The translations under genes and the position numbers were made by a program. From an uncultured Aurantimonas sp. (GTDB lineage: Bacteria > Pseudomonadota > Alphaproteobacteria > Rhizobiales > Rhizobiaceae): a stretch of DNA of 64,000 nucleotides. Positions 47,939 to 57,563 of this stretch are shown piece after piece. Under the pieces are notes generated by a model. The model ran no database searches. It had not been told where the DNA came from and was given only the letters and a program-made list of their open reading frames with translations. Numbering within the stretch: position 1 is the first letter of the stretch; each line of letters starts with the position of its first letter. Location of the stretch: contig CANKZU010000017.1 of assembly GCA_947488615.1 (NCBI GenBank), forward strand, positions 1 to 64,000. The letters are read 5' to 3'.

Positions 47939-49489
47939 ATGGCCGAGAAACGCTCGACCCCCAAGATCGAAATCCGCATTGCCGAAAAGAGCGATGTCCC
48001 CGCGATCATCACCCTCTCCGGCAAAGTGTTCAAGGATGAAAAGCCCTATACGCGCGGCATGATCCTCGGCCAGTTGTCGGCGTTTCCCGAGGGCCAGTTT
48101 GTCGTCGTCTACGAGGGTGACATCGTCGGCTATGCGGCGACCATGATCCTGTCCGAGGAGAAGGCGCTCGGTCAGCACACATGGGCGGAGGTGACCGGCG
48201 GCGGTTACGCGGCGATGCACGACCGCAAGGGCGAGTGGCTCTATGGCACGGAAATTTGCGTCGATCCCGATCGTCGCCGGCTGCGCATCGGCAAGCGGCT
48301 CTACGACGCGCGCCGACGTCTTTGCCAGGACCTCGAACTCAAGGGCATCGCCTTCGGCGGGCGCATGCCCGGCTATCAGCGCAACAAGAAAAAATACGGC
48401 ACGCCCGAAGCCTATATCGACGCCGTCAAGTCCAACGAAGCCAAGGATCCGGTTGCGTCTTTCCATCTCAGTGCCGGCTTCGAACCGGAACGGCTGCTCA
48501 AGAACTACTATCCGAGTGATACCGCATCGGGTGGCTATGGTGTCTTGATGGTCTGGCGCAACCCCTATTACGACCCCGCCCGCGAGGACCAGCCGGTCAA
48601 CCGGTCCAACCCGGACATCGTTCGCATCGTCACCGTGCAGATGCAGGCCCGCCAGATTTCCAAACCGCAGGATTTCTACGACGCGGTCGAGTATTTCATC
48701 GAGGTGGCGTCCGAGTATGGCGGCGATTTCGTCGTGTTCCCCGAACTCTTCACGCTGATGCTCCTGTCTTGCGAGACGCAGGAATTGAAGCCGGAGGCCG
48801 CGATTCAGCGGCTGACCGAGCACACACCGGATTTCGTTCAGCGCCTGACCGACATGGCGATCCGGCGCAACATCAACATCATCGGCGGCAGCCACGCCAC
48901 CAAGACGGAGGACGACGAAATCCAGAACGTCGCCTACGTCTTCCTGCGCGACGGCTCGGTGCATGAGCGCGAAAAGATCCACCCGACCCCCAACGAGCGG
49001 CAATATTGGCAGATCAAGGGCGGCGACAGCGTCGAGACCATCGAGACCGACTGCGGTCCGATCGGGGTGATGATCTGCTATGATTCGGAATTTCCTGAGG
49101 TCGCCCGGCGGCTCACCGACCAGGGCGCGCGCATTTTGTTCGTTCCGTTCAACACCGACACCCGCCACGGCTATCTGCGCGTGCGCTATTGCTGCCAGGC
49201 GCGGGCCATCGAGAACCAGTGCTACGTCGTCACCTCGGGCATGACCGGCAATCTCGGCAATGTCGACAATCTCGACATCGAATACGCCCAATCCGGCATC
49301 TTCACGCCATGCGACTTTCCCTTCGCCCGCGACGGCATCGCCGCCGAAGCCTCGGAGAATGTCGAGATGGTGACGGTCGCCGACCTCAATCTGGCGACGC
49401 TCAACTGGGCCCGCTATGAAGGCTCGGTCCGCAATCTGCGCGACCGCCGGCTCGATCTCTACCGCACGAAATGGTCCGACGGCGGCTGA
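47939..49489 (+). CDS. GNAT acetyltransferase fused to carbon-nitrogen hydrolase
   Basis: 516 aa. Residues 1-200 are a GNAT domain (IEIRIAEKSDVPAIITL, acetyl-CoA loop DPDRRRLRIGKRLYDA). Residues about 215-510 are a nitrilase-fold amidase with the full triad: Glu in FVVFPELFTL, Lys in REKIHPTPNE, Cys in VMICYDSEFPEV. The fusion is a known bifunctional family; its substrate is unknown. The two active sites suggest acetylation and deamidation of one compound. Confidence 0.9.
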   Translation: MAEKRSTPKIEIRIAEKSDVPAIITLSGKVFKDEKPYTRGMILGQLSAFPEGQFVVVYEGDIVGYAATMILSEEKALGQHTWAEVTGGGYAAMHDRKGEWLYGTEICVDPDRRRLRIGKRLYDARRRLCQDLELKGIAFGGRMPGYQRNKKKYGTPEAYIDAVKSNEAKDPVASFHLSAGFEPERLLKNYYPSDTASGGYGVLMVWRNPYYDPAREDQPVNRSNPDIVRIVTVQMQARQISKPQDFYDAVEYFIEVASEYGGDFVVFPELFTLMLLSCETQELKPEAAIQRLTEHTPDFVQRLTDMAIRRNINIIGGSHATKTEDDEIQNVAYVFLRDGSVHEREKIHPTPNERQYWQIKGGDSVETIETDCGPIGVMICYDSEFPEVARRLTDQGARILFVPFNTDTRHGYLRVRYCCQARAIENQCYVVTSGMTGNLGNVDNLDIEYAQSGIFTPCDFPFARDGIAAEASENVEMVTVADLNLATLNWARYEGSVRNLRDRRLDLYRTKWSDGG

Positions 49490-49497
49490 CCGGTTTC

Positions 49498-49529
49498 TTG
49501 AGCGGGCACAGGCAATGGCGTCCGCTCAA
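49498..49529. terminator. Inverted repeat between convergent genes
   Basis: TTGAGCGG (49498-49505) and CCGCTCAA (49522-49529) are exact complements 16 nt apart, between the GNAT-nitrilase stop and the rarD stop, overlapping the latter. Likely a shared bidirectional termination or mRNA-end structure. Confidence 0.45.
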
Positions 49530-50437
49530 ATGCCTTGCGGCCGCAGCGCTCGCCGCGCCGCCCGCCCCTTCTGGAACAGCGCCCATGTGTAAAGCGCCAG
49601 CGCTGCCCAGATGAAGCCGAAGGCGACGAACTGCCAGGCGTCGAACGGTTCGCCGAAGATGAAGACCGCGGTAAGGAAGATCAGCGTCGGCGCGACATAT
49701 TGCAGGACGCCGATCGTCGAATAATGCAGCAACCGTGCGCCCGCCGCGAACAGAATCAGCGGAATCGCGGTGACCGGCCCGGTGCCGATGAGCAGCGCCG
49801 CCTCCGATATGCTGGCGAACAAATGACTGCCGCCTGAGAAAACCAGAAGAACCGCTAGCGCCGGCGGCGCCAGGATCATCACCTCGAGGAAGAAGCCTTC
49901 GGTCGCGCCGACCGGCACCATCTTGCGCAGCAGCCCGTAGGTTCCGAAGGAAAAGGCCAGCGTCAAGGATATCCAGGGAAGCCCCCCGGCCCGTGCCGTC
50001 AGGATGAGGACGGCGATGACGGCCAGCCCGATCGCGAAGGACTGCGGTCGGTTCGGCCGCTCGCCGAGGACGATGGCGCCGAGCAGCACGTTGACCAGCG
50101 GGTTGATGTAGTAGCCAAGCGCCGCGTCGACGGTCTGCTCGGACGCGATGGCGTAAATATAGACGCCCCAGTTAATCGAGATGATCGCGGCCGTCAGCGC
50201 CGCCAGCGCCAATGTCCGCCATTGCCTGAAGTGTCGCCAGACTGTCCCGAGCCCGCCTTGCCACCACAGGATCAGCGCCGCGCAGGGAATCGCCCACAGA
50301 ACCCTGTGCGCAAGGATTTCCAGCGGTGGAACCGCGTCCAGAACCTTCATGTAGACCGGCAGCACCAGCCCCCAGATCGCGAATGCACTCAGGGCGTAGG
50401 CGAAGCCCTTGTTCGATCCGGCGTCGGCCGTCTGCAT
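49526..50437 (-). CDS. rarD: EamA/RarD-type transporter
   Basis: 303 aa with ten hydrophobic segments in two EamA repeats. Begins GFAYALSAFAIWGLVLPVYMK and contains the RarD hallmark PPLEILAHRVLWAIP. Substrate unknown; the family is drug/metabolite exporter-like. Confidence 0.9.
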   Translation of the reverse strand: MQTADAGSNKGFAYALSAFAIWGLVLPVYMKVLDAVPPLEILAHRVLWAIPCAALILWWQGGLGTVWRHFRQWRTLALAALTAAIISINWGVYIYAIASEQTVDAALGYYINPLVNVLLGAIVLGERPNRPQSFAIGLAVIAVLILTARAGGLPWISLTLAFSFGTYGLLRKMVPVGATEGFFLEVMILAPPALAVLLVFSGGSHLFASISEAALLIGTGPVTAIPLILFAAGARLLHYSTIGVLQYVAPTLIFLTAVFIFGEPFDAWQFVAFGFIWAALALYTWALFQKGRAARRALRPQGI

Positions 50438-50574
50438 GAGTTCGCTCGATCATGAAATGGAATGGGCGTGGTCTAGCAGGCCGCGCCTGGCCGCGACACC
50501 GCTTTTCGTTGATGGCACCGATCCGTTTTGGTGATGCTCGGCAGCGGATGGGCGGTCGGGTGGTCGGGACCCGA

Positions 50575-51045
50575 CTAAGCCGGCGCGGCCTCGTCTTCGT
50601 CGGGTCGGTCGGGATGCTGATACGAGACCAGGTCGCGCAGAAAGGCCACCGCTTCCAACTCCTCCTCGGTGCGAGTGGAGGGCAGACCCGCCAGACCATC
50701 GACATAAGGCAATCGCGCCTCAACGCCGTATTGGACGAGAGGCGGTATCGCCGCCGGATCGTCGAAGGCGCCGATCGCCAGCGCCACGCCGTCCGGCGCC
50801 TCGTAGGTGAGCGGCGTCCCGCAATCCGCGCAGAAACCACGCCGGACCTTGTTGGACGACTGGAACTGTTTCGGCTCGCGCTTGGTCCAGACGAGCGTCT
50901 GCGGCCGCGCGTTGACCAACGGCGCATAAAAGCTTCCGAACGCCTTCTGGCACATGCGGCAATGGCAGATCGAAGCCCTTGCCGGATCGATCTCGGTGCG
51001 AAAGCGCACGGCACCACACTGACAGCCGCCGCTATGAATGGTCAT
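50575..51045 (-). CDS. GFA/CENP-V-type zinc protein
   Basis: 156 aa. Zinc cysteines are in GGCQCGAVRF, CHCRMCQKAFGSFYAPLV and RRGFCADCGTPLTYE. Family members include glutathione-dependent formaldehyde-activating enzyme, but most are of unknown function. Confidence 0.9.
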   Translation of the reverse strand: MTIHSGGCQCGAVRFRTEIDPARASICHCRMCQKAFGSFYAPLVNARPQTLVWTKREPKQFQSSNKVRRGFCADCGTPLTYEAPDGVALAIGAFDDPAAIPPLVQYGVEARLPYVDGLAGLPSTRTEEELEAVAFLRDLVSYQHPDRPDEDEAAPA

Positions 51046-51090
51046 GGGATCGCCTCCTCGCAGCCCTGGTTTTGCAAAATATTGGTGATC

Positions 51091-52089
51091 CTAAGCCGTA
51101 CCGCGCAGTCTCTCCAGCGGCGCAAGTCCCGCCCACTCGAACCGCTCGGTCGCCTCCAGCAGTTCGTGCAGGATGCCCGGCTCGGCGAAGGCGTGGCCGG
51201 CGCCTTCCACCATCCGGTAGTCGGCTTTCGGCCAGGCCTGGGCGAGCTGCCAGCTGGTGACCGCCGGCGTGACCACGTCGTAACGGCCCTGGACGATGAC
51301 GCCCGGAATATCCGCCAGACGGTGTGCGTCGCGGATCAGCTGGCCCTCCTTGAGCCAGAGGTCGTGGTAGAAATAATGGTTTTCGATCCGGGCGAAGGCG
51401 ATCGTGGCGTCGGACACCGCCCCGCCGCTGCAGTTTCCACCTGCCGGGGTCTGCCGCAACATGACCGTCGCGGACTCCCAGTTCGTCCACGCGCGCGCCG
51501 CCGCGGCGCGGACGGCGCGATCGGGATGGATGAGCCGCCTGCGATAGGCGGCGACGATGTCGTCCTGCTCGGCCGCCGGGATTTGTCCCACCAGATCCTC
51601 CCAACGATCGGGGAAAAGCCGGTTGGCGCCGCGCTCGTAGAACCAGTCGAGTTCGGAGCGCCGCCCGGTGAAGACGCCGCGCAGGATCATGCCGCTCACC
51701 CGTTCGGGATGCGTCTCCGCATAGGCCAGCGCCAGCGTCGCGCCCCAGGAGCCGCCGAACAGCAGCCAGCGTTCCACGCCGAGCAAAGCGCGCAGGCGCT
51801 CGAGATCGGCGACGAGGTGCCAGGTGGTATTGTCGTCCAGACGCCCGAGCGGCGTCGAGCGGCCACAGCCACGCTGGTCGAACAATATGATGCGATAGCG
51901 CGCCGGATCGAACAGCCGGCGGTGCTGTGACGAGGCGCCGCTCCCCGGTCCGCCATGCAGGAACACGACGGGGGTTCCGTGCGGGTTACCGCACAGCTCG
52001 TAATAGAGCTGATGCCCGTCGCCAACGTCCAGGCGACCGGTCTGATAGGGCTCGATGCCGGGAAAGGGTTTGCGAAGCGGGCTTGTCAT
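51091..52089 (-). CDS. pip: Proline iminopeptidase
   Basis: 332 aa alpha/beta hydrolase that removes N-terminal proline. Oxyanion segment LHGGPGSGA, DQRGCGRS, nucleophile Ser in GGSWGATLALAYA, Asp in VQGRYDVVTP and His in EGAGHAFAEPG. Length and start MTSPLRKPFPGIEPYQTG are family-like. Confidence 0.94.
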   Translation of the reverse strand: MTSPLRKPFPGIEPYQTGRLDVGDGHQLYYELCGNPHGTPVVFLHGGPGSGASSQHRRLFDPARYRIILFDQRGCGRSTPLGRLDDNTTWHLVADLERLRALLGVERWLLFGGSWGATLALAYAETHPERVSGMILRGVFTGRRSELDWFYERGANRLFPDRWEDLVGQIPAAEQDDIVAAYRRRLIHPDRAVRAAAARAWTNWESATVMLRQTPAGGNCSGGAVSDATIAFARIENHYFYHDLWLKEGQLIRDAHRLADIPGVIVQGRYDVVTPAVTSWQLAQAWPKADYRMVEGAGHAFAEPGILHELLEATERFEWAGLAPLERLRGTA

Positions 52090-52185
52090 CGAGAATGATT
52101 ACTAGTGCCCTTTGCTGAATTGGACAGGGACGCTCGACCGCATCCGATCAAAACCGACACCGAGCCCGCTTGCATCCCCGCAATA

Positions 52186-52193
52186 ATGTACAT
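52186..52193 (+). promoter_or_regulatory. Palindrome before the third TA module
   Basis: ATGTACAT lies in an AT-rich stretch 31 bp before the antitoxin start. It may be the autoregulatory site; Phd-type antitoxins bind short palindromes containing GTAC. Confidence 0.35.
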
Positions 52194-52224
52194 ATTTTAT
52201 AGACAGAATTGAGGGAGCTTGGCC

Positions 52225-52467
52225 ATGACCGAAAAAACCGTAACCGCGACGCGGTTCAAGTCCGACTGCCTCAAGCTCATCGATGCGATGAATCGCGACG
52301 GCGCTCCAGTCGTGGTGACGCGCCACGGCAAGCCGGTGGCGAGGATGGTGCCAGTGGCGAACGAGGCGGTTCCTGCGCTCGTCGGTTCGATGAAAGGGAC
52401 GGTTCTACGTTTTGATGATCCCTTCGAGCCGGCGCTTTCCCCGAATGAGTGGGATGCTGTGCGGTGA
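52225..52467 (+). CDS. Phd/YefM-type antitoxin
   Basis: 80 aa. MTEKTVTATRFKSDCLKLID and PVVVTRHGKPVARMVP are the prevent-host-death pattern. The ATG at 52225 follows GAGGGA; a TTG two codons earlier is less likely. The stop overlaps the toxin's GTG. Confidence 0.88.
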   Translation: MTEKTVTATRFKSDCLKLIDAMNRDGAPVVVTRHGKPVARMVPVANEAVPALVGSMKGTVLRFDDPFEPALSPNEWDAVR

Positions 52468-52877
52468 TCCTTCTCGACACGCATGTCCTCGTCTGGGCAT
52501 TCGAGAAACATCCGCACCTTGGGTCAAAAACGGCCGGAGCGATCGACGCGGCGGCGGCAGGCGAAGGCGTCGGCATTCCCGCCATTGCTGTGTGGGAGAT
52601 TTCGATGCTGACAGAGAAGGGTCGGCTGGGTCTTGCGACAGACGTCGAGGAGTGGATCACGGCCGCAATCTCCACCGAAGGCATCCAGGTCGTGCCACTT
52701 GAACCTGCTGTAGCCATTGGCAGCAATCGACTTCCCGGGGTCTTCCACGCCGACCCCGCCGACCGGATGATCGTCGCCACGGCCCGCCACTTCAACATGG
52801 CGCTCGTGACAGCCGACAAAAAGATCCTCGACTATGGCGCGCGCGGATATGTGCGCACCATCGATGCTTCCCTCTGA
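52464..52877 (+). CDS. VapC-like PIN-domain toxin
   Basis: 137 aa. The GTG at 52464 overlaps the antitoxin stop (GTGA) and gives MILLDTHVLVWAFEKHP. Further acidic residues lie in AVWEISMLTEKGRL and FHADPADRMIVATAR; VTADKKILDYG is the C-terminal motif. It differs in family pattern from the two other VapC proteins in the window. Confidence 0.9.
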   Translation: MILLDTHVLVWAFEKHPHLGSKTAGAIDAAAAGEGVGIPAIAVWEISMLTEKGRLGLATDVEEWITAAISTEGIQVVPLEPAVAIGSNRLPGVFHADPADRMIVATARHFNMALVTADKKILDYGARGYVRTIDASL

Positions 52878-52902
52878 GGGACAATCATCGGATGGAGCCA
52901 GG

Positions 52903-54486
52903 CTACCGCTTCACCTCCCAGGTGGTGACCCGCTCGCCGGTCTCCGGGTCCTTGGAATCCTTTAGCTGGATGCCCTTGGCCAGAAGCTCGTCGCGTATCC
53001 GGTCGGCCTCGGCCCAGTTCTTGGCGCGGATGAGGGCAAGGCGCTCGGTGATGTTGTCCGATAGGCTCTCGCTCGTTAGGCCGAGCCTCTCCAGCTGCTC
53101 CTGTTTGACCTTTTCCTCAGCACTTTCGAGTGCACCTCGAAGTCCTGATTTTTGAGCGGCTCGCATCATCCGCGCCGTATCGAAATCTTCCTCCTTGAAT
53201 ACTCGAAGGAAAAGGAGCGTTGCCGCCACGTCGTCATCTGCGCGGTTCAGACGTCGAAGTTCGGCGAATGCAGCAGGCGTATTCAGATCATCGCCGAGCG
53301 CCGCCAAAACAGTGTCGATTATCTTACCATCTTCCGGCACCCATCGCTGAGTTATGCGCCTATACCAAGCTCGCAGCGAACTCGCCTCCTCCAACCGCTT
53401 GACGCTGAAATCGATCGGCTCGCGATAGTGCGTCATCAGCATGGCCAGCCGCAGCACCTCGCCACCCCATTTCCGCCCGCCGAATTTGTCGGTGTGCAGG
53501 AGGTCGTGGATGGTGACGAAGTTGCCCTCCGACTTACTCATCTTGCGGCCCTCGACCTGCAGATAGCCGTTGTGCATCCACACCTGCGCCATCTTGTCGG
53601 TGCCGTGGGCGCAGCGCGACTGGGCGATCTCGTTTTCGTGGTGCGGGAAGATCAGGTCGAGCCCACCGCCGTGAATGTCGAAGGTCTCGCCCAGATGCGC
53701 CGCGCTCATCACCGAGCATTCCAGGTGCCAGCCGGGTCGGCCATGGATTGAGATCGTCGTGCTGTTCGCCTGAATCTCCTGCCGATTCTCTTCGGTAATT
53801 TCGAAAGTCGCCGACCAACCCGGCTCTTCTGCGGCACTCTCTTTCCACAGAACGAAATCGCCGGGATGTCTCTTGTGTTGGCCCTCCGCGACCCGTGCGC
53901 CCGCCTTTTGGTCCTCCAGCTTGCGGTTGGATAGTTTGCCGTACTCAAAGCCGGCCTCGTCGGCTGCCATGACATCAAAAAGCGCTTCGCGGCCCCTTTC
54001 ACCTCGCGCGACGTAGGCAAACCCTTTACCGATCAGTGTTTGGACCATTTCGGCCATTTCAGCGATATAATCCGTCGCGCGCGGCTCGTGCGTCGGCGCA
54101 AGGCAGCCGAGCGCCGCCACGTCGGCGTGGAACTGCTCGGCCGTCGCCTTCGTCACGCGCGCGATCGCTTCGTTCAGCGGCAGGTCGGGATAATCCCGCG
54201 CCGCCCGCGCGTTGATCTTGTCGTCGACGTCGGTGATGTTGCGCACATAGGTGACGCGGTCCTCGCCATAAAGATGGCGCAGCAGCCGATAGAGGACATC
54301 GAACACGATGACCGGCCGGGCGTTGCCGATATGGGCATAGTCGTAGACGGTCGGCCCGCAGACATACATGCGCACGCGCCGGTCCGCCTCCGCCTTCGCC
54401 GGACCCTGCCAGTCCAGCGGCCGAAACTCCTCCTTCGTCCGCGTCATCGTGTTCCAGAGCGTCAGCCCGCGAAACCCGTCATCCAT
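52903..54486 (-). CDS. cysS: Cysteinyl-tRNA synthetase
   Basis: 527 aa class I synthetase. Zinc and ATP motifs [32 protein letters not shown], and KMSKSEGN. An insert precedes [10 protein letters not shown] ([17 protein letters not shown]), a feature I associate with rhizobial CysS. The start [21 protein letters not shown] fits the family. Confidence 0.96.
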   Translation of the reverse strand: MDDGFRGLTLWNTMTRTKEEFRPLDWQGPAKAEADRRVRMYVCGPTVYDYAHIGNARPVIVFDVLYRLLRHLYGEDRVTYVRNITDVDDKINARAARDYPDLPLNEAIARVTKATAEQFHADVAALGCLAPTHEPRATDYIAEMAEMVQTLIGKGFAYVARGERGREALFDVMAADEAGFEYGKLSNRKLEDQKAGARVAEGQHKRHPGDFVLWKESAAEEPGWSATFEITEENRQEIQANSTTISIHGRPGWHLECSVMSAAHLGETFDIHGGGLDLIFPHHENEIAQSRCAHGTDKMAQVWMHNGYLQVEGRKMSKSEGNFVTIHDLLHTDKFGGRKWGGEVLRLAMLMTHYREPIDFSVKRLEEASSLRAWYRRITQRWVPEDGKIIDTVLAALGDDLNTPAAFAELRRLNRADDDVAATLLFLRVFKEEDFDTARMMRAAQKSGLRGALESAEEKVKQEQLERLGLTSESLSDNITERLALIRAKNWAEADRIRDELLAKGIQLKDSKDPETGERVTTWEVKR

Positions 54487-54823
54487 GCGTCGTCCTCGTC
54501 GCGCTCGTCATTGCAGCGCTCTCGCTATCGACAATTTCGGCGGCTGACAAACGCGCATCGCCCCGTCTCGGCCGAACAACTCGCCTGACAGCGATAAATG
54601 CCCCGTGATCGCCAGTGGGGCTCCACGCAACAATCGTCCGATTTTGCATTAGAATCAGGAAAATTCTTGCCGCTTTGGAACCAGGGGCTTGTGGCCGGAT
54701 TATCACTTCATATTGTTAAGAAGGACAAAGGCTTAGGACGTTAAGTTCGTCTTAGCCATCGCCCTTGAAAATGGCACGATCGGGGTGCCCTGTAGCTGTT
54801 CACACGAGCCACGGATCGAGGCC
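54487..54823 (+). other. 337-bp intergenic region between cysS and a small gene
   Basis: Holds the promoters of divergent genes. Seen in it: a GCCCC/GGGGC hairpin in the 54.6 kb part, a GAATC site, and the 23-bp block 54733-54755 described separately. No tRNA or known riboswitch pattern was recognised. Confidence 0.5.
54733..54755 (+). promoter_or_regulatory. TTAGGACGTTAA motif with CtrA-like box
   Basis: TTAGGACGTTAA (54733-54744) is exactly repeated at 57564-57575 before another small gene. It runs into TTAAGTTCGTCTTAG (54741-54755), one mismatch from the CtrA site TTAA-N7-TTAA. It lies about 70 bp before the 61-aa gene. Confidence 0.4.
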
Positions 54824-55009
54824 ATGAAAACCGAGACTATTCAATTCCGCTCCAAGAGCGAACGCGAGCGTGACGTGGATCTGGAGCGTAATTACCACGA
54901 GATCGGCATCCCCGCGATCGCGGCGGCGAGCCAGTGTTGCTGCAAACAGAAGCAGGCCAAGGCGACCGCCGACAGGGCGTCGTCGGACGCTCTACTCGCC
55001 GCCGATTAG
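54824..55009 (+). CDS. Small Cys-rich protein of unknown function
   Basis: 61 aa. Starts MKTETIQFRSKSERERDVDL and continues NYHEIGIPAIAAASQ, then a Cys triplet and a Lys-rich stretch. The N-terminal half resembles small conserved rhizobial proteins I recall, without known function. The three adjacent cysteines could bind metal. Its last 18 bp overlap the 3' end of the convergent LysE gene. Confidence 0.68.
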   Translation: MKTETIQFRSKSERERDVDLERNYHEIGIPAIAAASQCCCKQKQAKATADRASSDALLAAD

Positions 55010-55612
55010 CAGGCCGGTTGCGAGCATCGCCATCACCGCGGCGATCGAAAGGTCCAGGACCCGCCATGCGGCGGGTTTCCGAAAGAGCGGCGCCAGCAAT
55101 CGCGCGCCGTAGCCAAGCGCCACGAACCATACGATCGATGCGGCCATCGCGCCGCCGGCATAGGCGGCTTTCTCCGCGCCCGTCTCGTAGCGTGCCGACA
55201 GGCTCCCCAGCAGAACCACCGTATCCAGATAGACATGTGGGTTGAGGAACGTCAGCCCCAGCACCGTCGCGAGCGCGGCGCGTCGGCTCATGAGCCGGCC
55301 GCCCCGCACGGCCATGGCGTTGCTGTCGAAGGCGCGGCGCAGCGCCAGAAACGCATAGGCGTATAGGAACGCGGCGCCGGCGAAGGTCACGAACCGGACC
55401 ACACCGGGCGCGCCGGTGATCAGGCTGCCAAGTCCCGCAACGCCGGCTGCGATCAACAGTGCATCCGACAGGCTGCAGACCAGCACGACGGCGAGGACGT
55501 GATTGCGCACCAGGCCGCGTTCGAGCACGAAGGCGTTCTGGGCGCCGATCGCCACGATCAGGCCGAGTCCGAGGGCAAAGCCGCCAAAGGCCGCCGGCAG
55601 AAAGTCCGTCAT
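54992..55612 (-). CDS. LysE/ArgO-family amino-acid exporter
   Basis: 206 aa with six hydrophobic segments. GLGLIVAIGAQNAFVLERGL and LGLTFLNPHVYLDTVVLLGS are family hallmarks of lysine/arginine exporters. The ATG at 55612 is used; the frame is open 25 codons further. No LysG-type regulator is adjacent. Confidence 0.9.
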   Translation of the reverse strand: MTDFLPAAFGGFALGLGLIVAIGAQNAFVLERGLVRNHVLAVVLVCSLSDALLIAAGVAGLGSLITGAPGVVRFVTFAGAAFLYAYAFLALRRAFDSNAMAVRGGRLMSRRAALATVLGLTFLNPHVYLDTVVLLGSLSARYETGAEKAAYAGGAMAASIVWFVALGYGARLLAPLFRKPAAWRVLDLSIAAVMAMLATGLLIGGE

Positions 55613-55652
55613 AATTGTTCGTATCGCTCGGTTCGCGTTTGGAGGAAGTCGG

Positions 55653-56405
55653 TCAAAACAGTTTCCGCTGAACCTCGAGCGACGCATCTCCGCCGGTTGG
55701 AAGCGGTTCGGCCTCGGCGATCGGACGCTGAATGTCCGGATCCGTATTCGCCACGGCGTTGACGCGATCCGACACGCGCACCGGGTCGAAGAAATCGTCG
55801 TTGGCGGCCTGCAGAATATCGGCGACCGACGAAGGGTCGTTGTCCCGAGAGTTCAGCCAGCGCGGGTAGTCAGAGGGCGCCACGACGACCGGCATCCGCT
55901 CGTGGATCGGCGCGATCCGCCGGTTGGCGGCCGTCGTCAGGATCGCGGCGGTGTCGACCTCGCTGCCGTCGGCGCCCAGCCAGGTTTCCATCAATCCCGC
56001 GAAGCAGAACGGCATGCCATCGCCGGGCCGCAGGAAATAGGCCTCGGATTTCGCCTTCCCCCGCCGCCGCCATTCGTAGAAGCCGCTGGCGGGGATCAGG
56101 CAGCGGCGGTATCGCATCGCCGCGCGAAAGGAATTCTTCTCGGCCGCCGTCTCGGCCCGGGCATTGAACAGCAACGGAAAACTCCGCCAATCCTTGACCC
56201 AGGCGGGAATAAACCCCCAGCGGGCGAGAAGCGCCGTGCGATGGGGAAAATTCGCCCCCGGTCGCTCCTCCTGGCCGCCGATCGCGAACAGGATGGGCTG
56301 GGTGGGCGCGATGTTGTAGCGCGGAGGAAATGGCTCGATCTCCGCCAGCGCCAGCATTTCGGCTATCGCCTCCGGTGATGCCGTCAGGGTAAAACGTCCG
56401 CACAT
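55653..56405 (-). CDS. SRAP-domain protein (YedK/HMCES-like)
   Basis: 250 aa. MCGRF with catalytic Cys2 after Met removal, RYNIAPTQ, the W-G-F-I-P-W segment (LLARWGFIPAWVKD), NARAET, RRCLIPASGFYEW and the active His in HERMPVVV. Such proteins crosslink to abasic sites in single-stranded DNA. The start at 56405 is fixed by the need for Cys2. Confidence 0.93.
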   Translation of the reverse strand: MCGRFTLTASPEAIAEMLALAEIEPFPPRYNIAPTQPILFAIGGQEERPGANFPHRTALLARWGFIPAWVKDWRSFPLLFNARAETAAEKNSFRAAMRYRRCLIPASGFYEWRRRGKAKSEAYFLRPGDGMPFCFAGLMETWLGADGSEVDTAAILTTAANRRIAPIHERMPVVVAPSDYPRWLNSRDNDPSSVADILQAANDDFFDPVRVSDRVNAVANTDPDIQRPIAEAEPLPTGGDASLEVQRKLF

Positions 56406-56481
56406 GGCGCTGTTGAGCCGGAGTGGCCGACCGGTGTCAAGAAGCGCGCAAGGCAATGGAAGGCGATCGCAATGAGACCCC

Positions 56482-56922
56482 ATGGATAACGTCCCTGCCC
56501 GACCGCTTCTCGGCGTCTCGGTCTGCCTGATGAGTCGCGATCGCGTTCTGCTGGTGAAACGGGGGCAGCCACCTTTCGCCGGCCGGCTGAGCCTGCCCGG
56601 CGGCAAGGTGATGTGGGGCGAGCGCCTCGACGCCGCGGCGCGGCGCGAGCTGGCCGAGGAAACCGGCGTGATCGCCGGACCGCTGGCATTTCTGCGACTG
56701 CATGAGGCGATCGACGATGCATTTCACGCCGTGATCGCCGTTTTCTGCGGGCGAGTTCCAGAGGATGCGGTAATGCGGGCGGCGGACGATGCCGCCGCGC
56801 TGCATCTGATGACCTTGGCCGAGGTCGCCGCGGCCGATGCCGCCGGTCGGACGACGCCAGGCCTTAGCCGTATCGTCGAAGCCGCCGGGCACATCGCGGA
56901 CGGCCGGGATGCGGGCCTGTGA
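56482..56922 (+). CDS. Nudix hydrolase
   Basis: 146 aa. Nudix box from GGKVMWGERLDAAARREL to AEETGVI with all key Glu residues. LSLPGGKVMWGE is like ADP-ribose or NTP pyrophosphatases; substrate not determined. Divergent from the SRAP gene with a 76-bp gap. Confidence 0.88.
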   Translation: MDNVPARPLLGVSVCLMSRDRVLLVKRGQPPFAGRLSLPGGKVMWGERLDAAARRELAEETGVIAGPLAFLRLHEAIDDAFHAVIAVFCGRVPEDAVMRAADDAAALHLMTLAEVAAADAAGRTTPGLSRIVEAAGHIADGRDAGL

Positions 56923-57052
56923 GCTCGACGCCGCGGATTTGCCGGGAAACGACGCCCGGGCTTGTTGCCAGAATAGCGCAGGCCATCGGATAAGGAGGGT
57001 GAGGTCGGGACCAACCCTTGCAAATCCGTTAACGAAAGTCGAAAGCTTCCCT

Positions 57053-57511
57053 ATGCGTCAGCGTGCTTCTTTCTCGGCCATCGCCATCGCGGCGGTCCTT
57101 CTGGGTTCCGTTGCCGGCACTGACCTTCACGCACAGACTGCCGAGACGCCGGCGCAGCAAGAGGGTGTCGTGGACGCGGAGGAAACTCCGGTGGCGGTGG
57201 CGCCGACCGACGCACCCTACATGAAGTCGTTGAACCGCCTCGCGTCGATTCTCGGGTCTATGCATTTTCTGCGGACGCTTTGCAACGATCCTCAAGCCGC
57301 CGTGTGGCGGGAGAAAATGCGGGAACTGATCGAGGCGCAAGCGCCCAACGACGCTGACAGGAGGCATCTGGTGGCGAGTTTCAACGGCGGCTACCGCGCG
57401 TTCGAATCGACCTACCGCAGTTGCACACCGGCCGCTCGCGTCGCGGTCAATCGCTATCAGGGCGAGGGGGCGACGCTCGCACGCGAGATTGGCGCTAGGT
57501 ACGGAAATTAA
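57053..57511 (+). CDS. TIGR02301-family secreted protein
   Basis: 152 aa with signal peptide (MRQRASFSAIAIAAVLLGSVAG). The mature part carries the family text LASILGSMHFLRTLC and FNGGYRAFESTYRSCTPAARVA. Conserved in Rhizobiales, function unknown. Two cysteines may form a disulfide. Confidence 0.85.
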   Translation: MRQRASFSAIAIAAVLLGSVAGTDLHAQTAETPAQQEGVVDAEETPVAVAPTDAPYMKSLNRLASILGSMHFLRTLCNDPQAAVWREKMRELIEAQAPNDADRRHLVASFNGGYRAFESTYRSCTPAARVAVNRYQGEGATLAREIGARYGN

Positions 57512-57563
57512 CCTCGGATTAACGGTCCTCGAAAACGGCTTCGATTTTTGCAATGAGATCGTG

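Noticed and set aside
54676..54700. EcfG-type general stress promoter (GGAAC-N16/17-CGTT) before the small Cys-rich gene
   Set aside because: GGAAC is present but the -10 position reads GATT, only a partial match.
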